From: a virus
Reading direction: 5' to 3' (one strand)
Virus record (IMG/VR): IMGVR_UViG_3300033064_001806
Coordinates: 46,364-110,363 of that record
Length of the DNA: 64,000 nucleotides
Part shown: positions 51,021-58,260 of the stretch, in pieces
Layout of the letters: the number at the start of each line of letters is the position of its first letter
How positions within the stretch are numbered: the first letter of the stretch is position 1
Notes under the pieces: model-generated
Database searches by the model: none
Told to the model about the DNA's origin: nothing
What the model saw: only the letters and a program-made list of their open reading frames with translations
Translations under genes and position numbers: made by a program

Positions 51021-52268
51021 ATGAATAGGTATAAAGTACTATTAGAAAATGAAAGAAAAATACTCACTTCTGTTAACAGATTAATAAGTGAAGGTAGCAA
51101 ATTAACCGATGCTGAAAAGGCAGAAAGAGAAGCTGAAAAAGCAAGAATAAAGGCTGAAAAAGAAGCTAAAAAAGCAGACAGATTAACTGCCACAGAATCA
51201 GAAGATGTTATAGTTGATATGTGGAATACCGCTGTCAAAGGTAAAGATATACCAAAGAAATATGCAGATAGAGGATTTGAACCATTGTTCAATTCTGTAA
51301 AACCGTATGCTAAAAGTCCAGCTACTGTATATGGAAAAAAGAAGTTAGCAACTTCTGATTTATGGAAAGATGTAACTGGTAAGAAGACTGATACTTCGAA
51401 AACGGATGTTATTGGAGACAAAAACTATTCAGTTAAGTATGGACCAGCACAACTAATGTCAGGAGCACCAAACGAAGCAATAGCAACTTTACTCGCTGCT
51501 TCAGATAAGTGTGGACTTTCTGATGCGGCACAACAAAAAGCACATGATTTATTAGATGAATTAAAGGGATATTCAATAAGAACAATTGGTGAAACAATGA
51601 ATCTTGCAGCTATTAGAAAACTTGGGGATAAAGAATCGATTACTAATGCATTAAATAAAAAGGCATACGGCTTTATTACAAAGGGAGAAGAACTTCAAAA
51701 AAAACTAACAAGCGAAATGCAAAGTATGTTTGATAGTAGTCAAGAATTTGAATTAGAATTTATATATGAAGCAATGACTGGTGCAGCAAAATTCACAGAT
51801 GCAAGCGCAATAGCAGATACAATGTTGTGTATTGATAAAGATGCAACAAGTATAAAAATAGAATCTGTTGCTGACTCTTCAAGTCCTTACGTAAAAAAAG
51901 TTATGGGTGCAACTACTATAAAAGCAAGTTATAAAGGAAGTTCATATACCTTGAAAACCGGTGTTACTGGATATACATTTAATACTGCGTTGAGGTTAAT
52001 TACTAAAGATTTAACCAAAGCAACAAATGAATGTATAATAGCTGTTAATTCGTACAACGGTAATATTATCAATGAAAATTTCTTTGATTTTGTTAAAAAA
52101 GCATGGGACAAGTTGAAAAATGTTTTTAATAAGATAAAACAATTTATAGTAAAATCTATTGAGTTTATTAAATCTGGATTTAAAAAATTACTTGAATTCT
52201 TCGGAATAGATGTTAACGTGGAAGGTTGGCAGGAATTGGATACTATTGATTTATATGATGTAGCATAA
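51021..52268 (+). CDS. Tagged virion-like protein
   Basis: This 415-residue protein starts MNRYKVLLENERKILTSVNR and then LISEGSK; both L-L-E-N and I-S-E are possible cleavage sites. A Lys/Glu/Ala coiled-coil follows (residues 28-55). The region 'EFELEFIYEAMTGAAKFTDA' recurs in structural or internal proteins of T4-like marine phages. Amphipathic helices lie near the end ('FFDFVKKAWDKLKNVFNKIK', 'SIEFIKSGFKKLLEFFG'), possibly membrane-active. The candidate late-type box at 50977 precedes it. Probable packaged protein; function unknown. Confidence 0.6.
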   Translation: MNRYKVLLENERKILTSVNRLISEGSKLTDAEKAEREAEKARIKAEKEAKKADRLTATESEDVIVDMWNTAVKGKDIPKKYADRGFEPLFNSVKPYAKSPATVYGKKKLATSDLWKDVTGKKTDTSKTDVIGDKNYSVKYGPAQLMSGAPNEAIATLLAASDKCGLSDAAQQKAHDLLDELKGYSIRTIGETMNLAAIRKLGDKESITNALNKKAYGFITKGEELQKKLTSEMQSMFDSSQEFELEFIYEAMTGAAKFTDASAIADTMLCIDKDATSIKIESVADSSSPYVKKVMGATTIKASYKGSSYTLKTGVTGYTFNTALRLITKDLTKATNECIIAVNSYNGNIINENFFDFVKKAWDKLKNVFNKIKQFIVKSIEFIKSGFKKLLEFFGIDVNVEGWQELDTIDLYDVA

Positions 52269-52270
52269 TT

Positions 52271-52552
52271 ATGTTAAATTCGTTTTGGGCAAGTTTAGAA
52301 ATAGATGATGTTTCCGATTTGAAATATACAGACTATGTTCAGTATAAAACGTCGGAACAAAAAGAAGAAGTATTGGAAAAAATAGATTGGGTAATACTTA
52401 AATTACATAAGATTAAAGATATTAGAAAGTATGACTTTGATATTGTTAGTAGGATGAAAGATAAAATTAAATATGGCGATAGTTCTCTCACTTTAAAAGG
52501 TGTAGAATATTTGAATTTAATAACGGTAGATTTGAAACAAGATACATTTTGA
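52271..52552 (+). CDS. Small hypothetical protein
   Basis: A 93-residue helical, charged protein (MLNSFWASLEIDDVSDLKYT ... KLHKIKDIRKYDFDIVSRMK) starting 2 bases after the preceding stop and 10 bases before the DHH gene. It is probably in the same operon; no family recognised. Confidence 0.5.
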   Translation: MLNSFWASLEIDDVSDLKYTDYVQYKTSEQKEEVLEKIDWVILKLHKIKDIRKYDFDIVSRMKDKIKYGDSSLTLKGVEYLNLITVDLKQDTF

Positions 52553-52562
52553 GGAAGATAAA

Positions 52563-53981
52563 ATGATAAAATTAAAAGACCTGTTGACAGATGCAAAGCA
52601 GACGCTTACAGAAACAGGAATCCGAAACATTAACGCATTAACAGCAACGAGAAACGAGGCTGTTATGTACTTTCACATGGACTTAGATGGTGTAACAACT
52701 GCAATCGGTATGAAAGCATACTTAGAAAAATATGGTGTTAAGTTAATAAAATGTGAAAAAATTCAGTATGGTGGTATGGAATTTGCAGTTCAAAAACCAG
52801 CACCTGGTTTATTAGTCGTTATCGTTGACTTTGCCCACGGTAAACCAATGGTACACATTCATACCGATCATCACCAATCACAAGCAGGTGTTGCTCCAAC
52901 TACATCGGGTGCATTCAAACACGCACCTTCAAATGTTGCAGCAATGTCTCAGGAAATTTCACCAACTGATTTATTTCCTACACAAGATATTCAAATTATA
53001 TCAACAGTTGATTCCGCTGACTTTGCTTCACAAGGTATTAATCCAGACCAAGTAATGCGTTCAGTATTTGAGTTCGATCCAACTATGTCTGCTGTACCAA
53101 ACCGTTTAGCAATGGGATTGGTAGTTAATAAAGTTCTTCTTGCATTCAAGAATAAACCTGGCTTCTTAGAAGCGTTAGTAATGAAAGCACGTCCTTCACT
53201 TGTTTCTATCTACAATGTAATTAAACACGAAGTTACAGCACGTGGTTTATCATGGGCAGATTTACCTGCTAAAACAGCATCATACCTTGCTTCACAAGCA
53301 CCTGGTATTAAGTTAAAACAAATAACAAGCCCACGGGAAATACAATCACTCGGTAGTGGTCAATACGCAATGTTTGGAACTTGCTTAGTTCAATACGGTG
53401 GTGGTACAATGACTAAAGGTGGATATGATAGATACACTCCATTCAAGATGAACCCAACTGCTGAGTACCTTGTAATTGGCTGGCCAATGGGATTGGTACA
53501 AGCAGCGAAGAATCCATTCAAGAAAGGTACAAATCCAATTAACTTGGGTGAGTTAGCGATGGGTATATTGAATAAGCACAAATCAGAACTTCAAGCAATG
53601 CAACTTACAATAGGTGATGTTAAGAGAATGATGGAAATGGATATTGCTAAAAAAGGAAGTTCAGAATCTGTTGGTTTCACTATGGATGACTTCATGGCTT
53701 TATTCGGTGAGGTTGCTATGAATTTACCTAAGAGTCCAGGATTTCAAAATATGGTAAAAGATATTGCAGGTAAACAATATAAATTCCTTTCATCAAAGCA
53801 AAAATCAATACTCGATGGTATAACAACAACGGTGTATGATGTTATAGTAAAAGGCTCAGGTGGGCATCGTGATATTACAAATATATCTGGTTTGAATTTC
53901 ATTGGTAAAGGTTACACAACATTCCTCAAACAATTGATGGGTGAGTTAGCGGAAGCGTTGGCAGACGCTCGATTACAATAA
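52563..53981 (+). CDS. DHH-family phosphoesterase with capsid-targeting-like N-terminus
   Basis: This 472-residue protein starts MIKLKDLLTDAKQTLTETG, the tag pattern (L-T-E). DHH motifs follow: motif I FHMDLDG (38-43), motif II IVDFAHG (V88-H92), motif III HTDHHQSQ (102-104) and motif IV TVDSADFA. DHH proteins cleave phosphodiesters in nanoRNA, c-di-AMP, ssDNA (RecJ) or pyrophosphate. The C-terminal 300 residues are large and unfamiliar ('GTCLVQYGGGTMTKGGYDRY' may be the DHHA1-like substrate domain). A packaged enzyme that destroys host cyclic-nucleotide signals is an attractive but unproven idea. Confidence 0.75.
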   Translation: MIKLKDLLTDAKQTLTETGIRNINALTATRNEAVMYFHMDLDGVTTAIGMKAYLEKYGVKLIKCEKIQYGGMEFAVQKPAPGLLVVIVDFAHGKPMVHIHTDHHQSQAGVAPTTSGAFKHAPSNVAAMSQEISPTDLFPTQDIQIISTVDSADFASQGINPDQVMRSVFEFDPTMSAVPNRLAMGLVVNKVLLAFKNKPGFLEALVMKARPSLVSIYNVIKHEVTARGLSWADLPAKTASYLASQAPGIKLKQITSPREIQSLGSGQYAMFGTCLVQYGGGTMTKGGYDRYTPFKMNPTAEYLVIGWPMGLVQAAKNPFKKGTNPINLGELAMGILNKHKSELQAMQLTIGDVKRMMEMDIAKKGSSESVGFTMDDFMALFGEVAMNLPKSPGFQNMVKDIAGKQYKFLSSKQKSILDGITTTVYDVIVKGSGGHRDITNISGLNFIGKGYTTFLKQLMGELAEALADARLQ

Positions 53982-53998
53982 GAAATTAATAATAGAAA

Positions 53999-54031
53999 AA
54001 AGCATCACTAATTAGTGAGGCTTTCTTTTTT
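53999..54031 (+). terminator. Bidirectional terminator between convergent genes
   Basis: Arms AAAGCATCACT and AGTGAGGCTTT (one mismatch) with loop AATT have A-runs on one side and T-runs on the other. It lies between the + strand DHH gene and the - strand gene ending at 54037, so it can serve both. Confidence 0.75.
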
Positions 54032-54036
54032 ATCTT

Positions 54037-54234
54037 TTATTGGAAATAGATATTTGAAATAAAAGAAACAAACTCTGGATTTATTAAGTTTGAAACACCA
54101 ACTGCTCTTTTAATTGCGTTCTTGTGCGAGTTGGCAACTACCGTAACAATTTCTGTTGCTTTTTCTGGACCAAATTCACCTTCTTCGATACCGCTAACAA
54201 CTACGTCAAATTCCTTTTCTCCAACTCTTTTCAT
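54037..54234 (-). CDS. Small hypothetical protein, only minus-strand gene
   Basis: A 65-residue protein (MKRVGEKEFDVVVSGIEEGE ... VANSHKNAIKRAVGVSNLIN) on the minus strand. The start is fixed by a leader that matches the + strand genes here: TATCTTTG, then ATGTAAGATTAAGAACAACC, AAGGA and ATG. The overlapping + frame at 54124 is a shadow. 'TVVANSHKNAIKRAV' looks like a small helix-containing fold common in phage accessory proteins. Function unknown. Confidence 0.7.
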   Translation of the reverse strand: MKRVGEKEFDVVVSGIEEGEFGPEKATEIVTVVANSHKNAIKRAVGVSNLINPEFVSFISNIYFQ

Positions 54235-54250
54235 AACTTATTTCCTTTTT

Positions 54251-54270
54251 GGTTGTTCTTAATCTTACAT
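54251..54270 (-). promoter_or_regulatory. Conserved transcribed leader (GTAAGATTAAGAACAACC)
   Basis: Minus-strand copy of the leader found after six + strand promoters (54749, 55004, 55287, 56274, 62655, 63046). Conservation on both strands in front of unrelated genes implies a functional leader, perhaps a transcription-start, stability or translational element. Confidence 0.7.
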
Positions 54271-54271
54271 A

Positions 54272-54302
54272 CAAAGATAGTGAATTTATTTGAAATACCA
54301 AA
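54272..54302 (-). promoter_or_regulatory. Bacteroidota-type promoter, minus strand (TTTG-N19-TATCTTTG)
   Basis: On the minus strand TTTG (54299-54302) and TATCTTTG (54272-54279) have an exact 19-base spacer, followed by the conserved leader at 54251-54270. It is divergent from the + strand promoter at 54316. Confidence 0.85.
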
Positions 54303-54315
54303 GTTATTTTTTTAG

Positions 54316-54346
54316 TTGGTTGTGAACAGAAAAAATCGTATATTTG
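54316..54346 (+). promoter_or_regulatory. Bacteroidota-type promoter (TTGG-N19-TATATTTG)
   Basis: TTGG at 54316-54319 and TATATTTG at 54339-54346 with an exact 19-base spacer; a small hairpin (GTGTT/AACAC) follows in the leader. Drives 54377. Confidence 0.8.
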
Positions 54347-54376
54347 TGTGTTGATGTTTAACACTATTAGGAAACG

Positions 54377-54595
54377 ATGAAAAACGCATTTAATATCTTT
54401 ACACTTGGTTTAACTCTTGGAGTTGTAATAACGTTGGTTATCTGTTATCAGAACCACGTGTTAGGTAGCGTGATTAACACTAATGACTTAAATAAAAAGT
54501 TGAGAGTTCTTCAAGCAGCTTCACGTAAGTCGTTGGTAGAGGAAGTAGTTCAATCTGCTCCTCGTGTTTATAATTCAGAATATATTTCTAAGTAA
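54377..54595 (+). CDS. Small single-pass membrane protein
   Basis: A 72-residue protein with one transmembrane helix (residues 6-24, 'IFTLGLTLGVVITLVICY') and a charged helical tail of about 45 residues. AGGAA precedes the ATG. It may be an inner-membrane effector; function unknown. Confidence 0.6.
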   Translation: MKNAFNIFTLGLTLGVVITLVICYQNHVLGSVINTNDLNKKLRVLQAASRKSLVEEVVQSAPRVYNSEYISK

Positions 54596-54616
54596 TTTAT
54601 GTATAAGGATTTAGGT

Positions 54617-54712
54617 ATGAGTAAGATTAAGGATTTAGCAATGGGTATTGGTATGGCAATATTATTTTATTGTGTACTTTACTTTTTTATGATGTTTGAT
54701 GTTATCGGATAA
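54617..54712 (+). CDS. 31-residue membrane peptide
   Basis: ATG 54617 follows AGGATTTAGGT; an in-frame ATG at 54599 is an alternative. MSKIKDLAMGIGMAILFYCV followed by LYFFMMFDVIG is a single hydrophobic helix. A probable small inner-membrane peptide. Confidence 0.45.
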   Translation: MSKIKDLAMGIGMAILFYCVLYFFMMFDVIG

Positions 54713-54715
54713 TTT

Positions 54716-54746
54716 TAGGATATTAACGAATAATTTCGTATATTTG
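54716..54746 (+). promoter_or_regulatory. Bacteroidota-type promoter (-7 TATATTTG)
   Basis: TATATTTG at 54739-54746; the -33 position has TAGG. The conserved leader follows at 54749-54784, here with the unit TTAAGAACAACCAA repeated twice in tandem. Confidence 0.75.
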
Positions 54747-54748
54747 TA

Positions 54749-54784
54749 ATGTAAGATTAAGAACAACCAATTAAGAACAACCAA
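54749..54784 (+). promoter_or_regulatory. Conserved transcribed leader, duplicated unit
   Basis: ATGTAAGATTAAGAACAACC, then a second copy of the AACAACCAA-type unit, ending in the AAGGA ribosome site. The same duplication is at 63061-63085. Confidence 0.7.
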
Positions 54785-54799
54785 TAAGGAAAAAATATC

Positions 54800-54970
54800 A
54801 TGGAAATAATTGATGCAATTATGAACATTGAATGTAATAATGAATGTACAGAAGAACTTTATATTCAATCATTTCAAACACTAATAGATAGTGGACATAT
54901 TTGGGGATTACAGGGCTTCTATGGTAGAACTGCAACTGACCTGATTGATGCAGGTTTGTGTACCAGATAA
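54800..54970 (+). CDS. Small conserved phage protein (LQG-YGR type)
   Basis: A 56-residue protein too short for many gene callers, with AAGGA upstream and a full promoter/leader. 'ECTEELYIQSFQTLIDSGHI' then 'WGLQGFYGRTATDLIDAGLC' is a compact helical pattern that recurs in small phage proteins (L.G.YGR.A..LI..G.C). Function unknown; the position suggests an early host-takeover gene. Confidence 0.65.
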   Translation: MEIIDAIMNIECNNECTEELYIQSFQTLIDSGHIWGLQGFYGRTATDLIDAGLCTR

Positions 54971-54971
54971 T

Positions 54972-55002
54972 TTTGTTATATCCAAAAAATTTCGTATATT
55001 TG
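54972..55002 (+). promoter_or_regulatory. Bacteroidota-type promoter (TTTG-N19-TATATTTG)
   Basis: TTTG at 54972-54975 and TATATTTG at 54995-55002, spacer exactly 19. The conserved leader follows (55004-55024). Confidence 0.85.
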
Positions 55003-55003
55003 T

Positions 55004-55024
55004 ATGTAAGATTAAAAACAACCA
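55004..55024 (+). promoter_or_regulatory. Conserved transcribed leader
   Basis: ATGTAAGATTAAAAACAACC-type sequence between the promoter and the AAAGG ribosome site of 55039. Confidence 0.7.
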
Positions 55025-55038
55025 AAAAGGAAAATGTT

Positions 55039-55251
55039 ATGATAAGAAAGAAAACGAATGGTCCATTAGTTATTGATTTAACAGGTCCCCAAGGAAATGC
55101 TTATTTTCTACTTGGAACAGCAAACAATATCGCAAAACAATTAGGCCTTAATCCGAATGAAATCACAAATGAAATGAAGGCTGGTAATTATGAAAATCTT
55201 CTTCAAGTCTTTGATAGATATTTTGGAGAATATGTTGTTCTTGAAAAATAA
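55039..55251 (+). CDS. Small conserved phage protein (GPQGNAYFLLG type)
   Basis: A 70-residue protein from ATG 55039 with AAAGG upstream; the longer open frame runs into the leader. 'LVIDLTGPQGNAYFLLGTAN' and 'EITNEMKAGNYENLLQVFDR' match a small protein common to many unrelated phages (GP.GNA..LLG.A....K.LG). Function unknown. Confidence 0.65.
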   Translation: MIRKKTNGPLVIDLTGPQGNAYFLLGTANNIAKQLGLNPNEITNEMKAGNYENLLQVFDRYFGEYVVLEK

Positions 55252-55254
55252 TGA

Positions 55255-55285
55255 TTTGATTATATTCAAAAATTCCGTATATTCG
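55255..55285 (+). promoter_or_regulatory. Bacteroidota-type promoter (TTTG-N19-TATATTCG)
   Basis: TTTG at 55255-55258 and TATATTCG at 55278-55285 (one mismatch), 19-base spacer. The leader GTAAGATTAAGAACAACC follows (55288-55305). Confidence 0.75.
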
Positions 55286-55287
55286 TA

Positions 55288-55307
55288 TGTAAGATTAAGA
55301 ACAACCA
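55288..55307 (+). promoter_or_regulatory. Conserved transcribed leader
   Basis: GTAAGATTAAGAACAACCAA, an exact copy of the core, ahead of AAGGA and the gene at 55323. Confidence 0.7.
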
Positions 55308-55322
55308 AAAGGAACAAAAGTT

Positions 55323-55709
55323 ATGTTAAGAGAAATTAAAAAATTCGTTGAAATATTGGAACAAGTTCGTAAAGAACACTATGATACTGCGTTTGGCTTA
55401 CAACCATTTCCCGAACATTTACGTGAACACATAGAAGTTAAATTTGGTAAAAAATATGCTAAACTTGTGTGTGTTAATAAGAGTGGTAATGTTGCCTCTG
55501 CTTGGGGATTCATAGCTCTTGAGGATGGTTCTATCAATGGCCATAAACATTGTGTAGGTGACTTACTTAAACCCGCTTCATTCAGTAGACCCACTGCTAT
55601 CTCCCGTGGTTCAATATGTGTAACGATTGGTGAGAAGAAAGGTGCGCCCGCTTCTTTCAATGTATACGGCCCAGACTACGTGAAATCTTTAAAATCTGTA
55701 AACGGATAA
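55323..55709 (+). CDS. Hypothetical protein
   Basis: A 128-residue soluble protein. 'KKYAKLVCVNKSGNVASAWGFIALEDG' and 'GHKHCVGDLLKPASFSRPTAISRGSICVTIG' show a beta-rich domain with the repeated pattern seen in small phage proteins of this type. The first 30 residues form a charged helix. Function unknown; the promoter/leader places it with the early-type accessory genes. Confidence 0.6.
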   Translation: MLREIKKFVEILEQVRKEHYDTAFGLQPFPEHLREHIEVKFGKKYAKLVCVNKSGNVASAWGFIALEDGSINGHKHCVGDLLKPASFSRPTAISRGSICVTIGEKKGAPASFNVYGPDYVKSLKSVNG

Positions 55710-55715
55710 TATGAG

Positions 55716-55750
55716 AATAGAGTAATAATTTATTTGGTTATTACTCTATT
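55716..55750 (+). terminator. Long hairpin, probable terminator
   Basis: Perfect 13-bp arms AATAGAGTAATAA/TTATTACTCTATT with a 9-base loop lie after the stop of the 55323 gene. The T-run is weak and a possible promoter (TTGG-N20-TATATTAG, -7 box at 55758) overlaps it. Confidence 0.6.
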
Positions 55751-55789
55751 ATTTAGTATATTAGTAGATGAAATATAAAGGAGTATAAT

Positions 55790-56128
55790 ATGTTATGGCA
55801 ATTAAAAACAGGTAAATGGCTTGCTGATGGTGAAGTTCTAAAAAATCAGACGTTATTTAAAAACAAATCACGTGCTATGCAAGAAGTGTTTAGAAAAGTA
55901 AAGGAAATGAAACAAGATGGAATACCGCTAATTCAAGTAGTTAATGGTTTGAGTGGACACTTAATGTGGCAGACATGGAACTACAAGGACAATGATGTTT
56001 TCATTGAACTAAGACCATTGGTTAAAACGGAACGAAGAAAAATACTTAATAAAAAATCTGAACACACTACAGCATGTGAATCGAAAAATTCAAATTATAT
56101 GAATCATACGGTAGAAGTATGGAGATAG
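55790..56128 (+). CDS. Hypothetical protein
   Basis: A 112-residue basic protein (MLWQLKTGKWLADGEVLKNQ ... 'NGLSGHLMWQTWNYKDNDVFIELRPL') with AAAGGAG upstream. It has several Trp residues and a polar C-terminus. No family recognised; it overlaps the membrane-peptide gene that follows by 10 bases. Confidence 0.5.
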   Translation: MLWQLKTGKWLADGEVLKNQTLFKNKSRAMQEVFRKVKEMKQDGIPLIQVVNGLSGHLMWQTWNYKDNDVFIELRPLVKTERRKILNKKSEHTTACESKNSNYMNHTVEVWR

Positions 56129-56238
56129 GTTTATACTTGATTGCTTTTCTATTTGTTGCAGCAATGGCATCGAATATATGGACACTCGTAAAGGCGTTAT
56201 ATGATTTATACACAACTATGAAAAACAAACAAAATTAA
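56119..56238 (+). CDS. 39-residue membrane peptide
   Basis: ATG 56119 overlaps the end of the previous gene. MEIGLYLIAFLFVAAMASNI then a basic tail ('WTLVKALYDLYTTMKNKQN') is a single transmembrane helix. Probably real but short; function unknown. Confidence 0.45.
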   Translation: MEIGLYLIAFLFVAAMASNIWTLVKALYDLYTTMKNKQN

Positions 56239-56241
56239 CAG

Positions 56242-56272
56242 TTGGTTGTTATAAATAAAGTTCGTATATTTG
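56242..56272 (+). promoter_or_regulatory. Bacteroidota-type promoter (TTGG-N19-TATATTTG)
   Basis: TTGG at 56242-56245 and TATATTTG at 56265-56272, exact 19-base spacer. The leader is a variant with repeated AAACAAACAAAC before ACCAA (56274-56303). Confidence 0.8.
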
Positions 56273-56319
56273 TATGTGAGATTAGTAAACAAACAAACAA
56301 CCAATTTAGGAACTTAGTT

Positions 56320-56550
56320 ATGAAAAACAATTTATATATCGATGAAAAACTTAATCAAGCAAAAGAAGATTTTATTACATATAGTAGACGTGTTAGACTT
56401 GGTGGAGTACCAGAAGAACAGTTAAATGATTATAAAAGAATTCTTGAAGAATCGATTAATAATTTTCAAATATATTCTCAGATTATAGAAGAAGTGAAAA
56501 GCATTAGAAAAACAAAAATTAGAATTCAACGTAGTTTGGTAGGAGTTTAA
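56320..56550 (+). CDS. Small hypothetical helical protein
   Basis: I chose ATG 56320 because the upstream open frame lies in the promoter/leader. The 76-residue protein is charged and helical ('LNQAKEDFITYSRRVRLGGV', 'LNDYKRILEESINNFQIYSQ') and ends basic. No family recognised; likely early-type accessory gene. Confidence 0.55.
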   Translation: MKNNLYIDEKLNQAKEDFITYSRRVRLGGVPEEQLNDYKRILEESINNFQIYSQIIEEVKSIRKTKIRIQRSLVGV

Positions 56551-56551
56551 T

Positions 56552-56746
56552 ATGCGTAGTGCAATGAAAAATTTACAATGGTATTTGTTAGGATTGCATG
56601 ATTCAAAAGCAACGAGCGAAGAATGTAAAGAATTACTAAGTATGATTCTTGATAGGATAGCTGATGAATATATAAAACAAGAAGCAGAAATCATGCAAGA
56701 ACATGAAATGGATGATTATAATTTTTACCCGGACACAGATTTATGA
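56552..56746 (+). CDS. Small hypothetical protein
   Basis: A 64-residue helical protein (MRSAMKNLQWYLLGLHDSKA ... 'ELLSMILDRIADEYIKQEAE') 1 base after the previous stop and overlapping the HAD gene start (ATGA). It is co-translated with both. No family recognised. Confidence 0.5.
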   Translation: MRSAMKNLQWYLLGLHDSKATSEECKELLSMILDRIADEYIKQEAEIMQEHEMDDYNFYPDTDL

Positions 56747-57099
56747 ACAGACCTAAAACAATAATACTCGATATTGATGGTACATTGGTTGAACACGCTA
56801 TTCCAACTGATGCTCAAACATTTAGACACACCATGAAATTGTTACCTGGCACTATAGAAAAAATTCTTGAGTGGGATACGAAAGGGTACAATATTATTTT
56901 ACTAACAGGTAGAAGAGAAAGTGTGCGTAGGCAAACCGAAAGACAGTTGGATGAGGTTGGTATTATTTATGACCAACTAATAATGGGCGTTGGTGGTGGT
57001 GCAAGAGTTTTAATTAATGATAAGAAAGTAGATGGAACTTCAACTGCATTCTGTTTTAATCCAGATAGAAACGAAGGTATATCGGAGATTTCTATATGA
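56743..57099 (+). CDS. HAD-family phosphatase
   Basis: This 118-residue minimal HAD fold has motif I ILDIDGTLV (nucleophile and general acid Asp), motif II ILLTGRRES and 'ARVLINDKKVDG' as the motif III/IV region. 'LPGTIEKILEWDTKGYNIIL' is the core helix. It resembles phage HAD phosphatases and the phosphatase half of T4 polynucleotide kinase, but no kinase domain is present. Substrate may be a nucleotide or 3'-phosphate end. Confidence 0.82.
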   Translation: MNRPKTIILDIDGTLVEHAIPTDAQTFRHTMKLLPGTIEKILEWDTKGYNIILLTGRRESVRRQTERQLDEVGIIYDQLIMGVGGGARVLINDKKVDGTSTAFCFNPDRNEGISEISI

Positions 57100-57158
57100 T
57101 AGAAGACTTTATTATTGGCGTAGGTATTATTAACGCTATTATATTTATGCTTATTTAG
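57096..57158 (+). CDS. Possible 20-residue membrane peptide
   Basis: An ATG overlapping the HAD stop (ATGA) opens a hydrophobic peptide, MIEDFIIGVGIINAIIFMLI. It might be a real micro-membrane protein or chance; the overlapping start supports the former. Confidence 0.3.
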   Translation: MIEDFIIGVGIINAIIFMLI

Positions 57159-57167
57159 GATTTAGTT

Positions 57168-57500
57168 ATGATTACAAAAGAAAGTTTTATGTATTGGGCT
57201 GATGAATTAAATGAAGAAATCATTCGTCTTGGGCATGTTTCTAATTATATAAAAAAACTTTATTACTTAGAAGACAAAATAACTTCAGATTTACATGAAG
57301 ATTTGGATGATAAGGTAGATTTTGAAATTGAAAAGCGAATGATAATAACAGACTTTATTATGAATGCGATTGATGTGATTGATGGTTTTAAACATACACC
57401 GATTGGTACACTTTCAGTTACTCACTCAAGAATAAACGAAGATATACAAACGGAAATTAATTCCATATTAGATACAGAAAGTTCAATGAAAGAAAAATAA
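57168..57500 (+). CDS. Hypothetical helical protein
   Basis: A 110-residue acidic helical protein (MITKESFMYWADELNEEIIR ... 'DDKVDFEIEKRMIITDFIMN') with AGGA upstream. No family recognised. Confidence 0.5.
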   Translation: MITKESFMYWADELNEEIIRLGHVSNYIKKLYYLEDKITSDLHEDLDDKVDFEIEKRMIITDFIMNAIDVIDGFKHTPIGTLSVTHSRINEDIQTEINSILDTESSMKEK

Positions 57501-57517
57501 ACATTTTATACTACCCT

Positions 57518-57526
57518 TATATTTAT
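57518..57526 (+). promoter_or_regulatory. Candidate late-type box TATATTTAT
   Basis: Exact TATATTTAT 35 bases before the gene at 57562, in a gap after the 57168 gene. Here the downstream gene is not structural, so it weakens a strict late-only reading. Confidence 0.3.
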
Positions 57527-57561
57527 ATACGTTATGTTATATATTCTTAGGATATAGTGTT

Positions 57562-58260
57562 ATGAATGAAAGGCACGGAAGACCGCCTATTAGTCTAACC
57601 GAATCTCAATTGCGTTATGCAATGGAAAACTCATTCGGTAATAAAGACGCTGCAAGATTTCTCAATATAGATTACCGTACATACAAAAAGTATGCTAAAA
57701 CATTTATTGATTCAGAAACAGATAAAACCTTATTTGAAATTCACTCCAAAGTTGGTGTAGGAATTAAGAAAATACAAAAGGATCATAAATGGAACGGTAA
57801 AAATTTTGATTGTAACAAAGGTTACACAGAAAGATTAGAGGATATATTGGATGGAAAACATCCAGGTTATGATTCAAAGAAACTACGAAAAAGATTATTA
57901 CTATCGGGTTGGGTCCCGTGTGTTTGCGCTGCTTGTGGATGGGACGAGCCAAGGATGACTGATGGTAATTATCCCCTATTGATAGACTTCATAGATAATA
58001 ACTGGATAAATACCACGTTAGAAAATCTAAGGTTACTTTGCTTTAATTGTTATTTTAACTTAGTTAGAACACCTTCAACTTCTTATCAGGGTTGGACTTA
58101 TGGAACTGCTAGTAAAATACCATGGTATGGTGAAAGCAGAAAACACGATGGTAGATATAGACGTAGGTTAGAAGAAAGAATAAAACAACAAGAAGAAAAG
58201 AAGAAAGCAGAACAAGAAAAGTTTTTTGATTGGAACGAAGAAAAACAATTGGATGTTTAA
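57562..58260 (+). CDS. HTH plus degenerate HNH-like protein
   Basis: This 232-residue protein has an N-terminal helix-turn-helix ('GRPPISLTESQLRYAMENSF', 'NKDAARFLNIDYRTYKKYAK'). A zinc-framed HNH-like core follows (CAACGW ... 'LLIDFIDNNWINTTLENLRL' then LCFNCYFNLV). Both catalytic His positions look lost: DFID replaces DHID and NCY replaces NCH, while the Cys knuckles stay. So it is probably DNA-binding rather than cutting. The C-terminus is a Lys/Glu coil. Possible transcription regulator. Confidence 0.65.
   Translation: MNERHGRPPISLTESQLRYAMENSFGNKDAARFLNIDYRTYKKYAKTFIDSETDKTLFEIHSKVGVGIKKIQKDHKWNGKNFDCNKGYTERLEDILDGKHPGYDSKKLRKRLLLSGWVPCVCAACGWDEPRMTDGNYPLLIDFIDNNWINTTLENLRLLCFNCYFNLVRTPSTSYQGWTYGTASKIPWYGESRKHDGRYRRRLEERIKQQEEKKKAEQEKFFDWNEEKQLDV

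Noticed and set aside
54124-54315. Plus-strand frame over the small minus-strand gene
   Set aside because: The minus-strand frame has promoter, leader, ribosome site and terminator; the plus frame has none and is low in coherent sequence.
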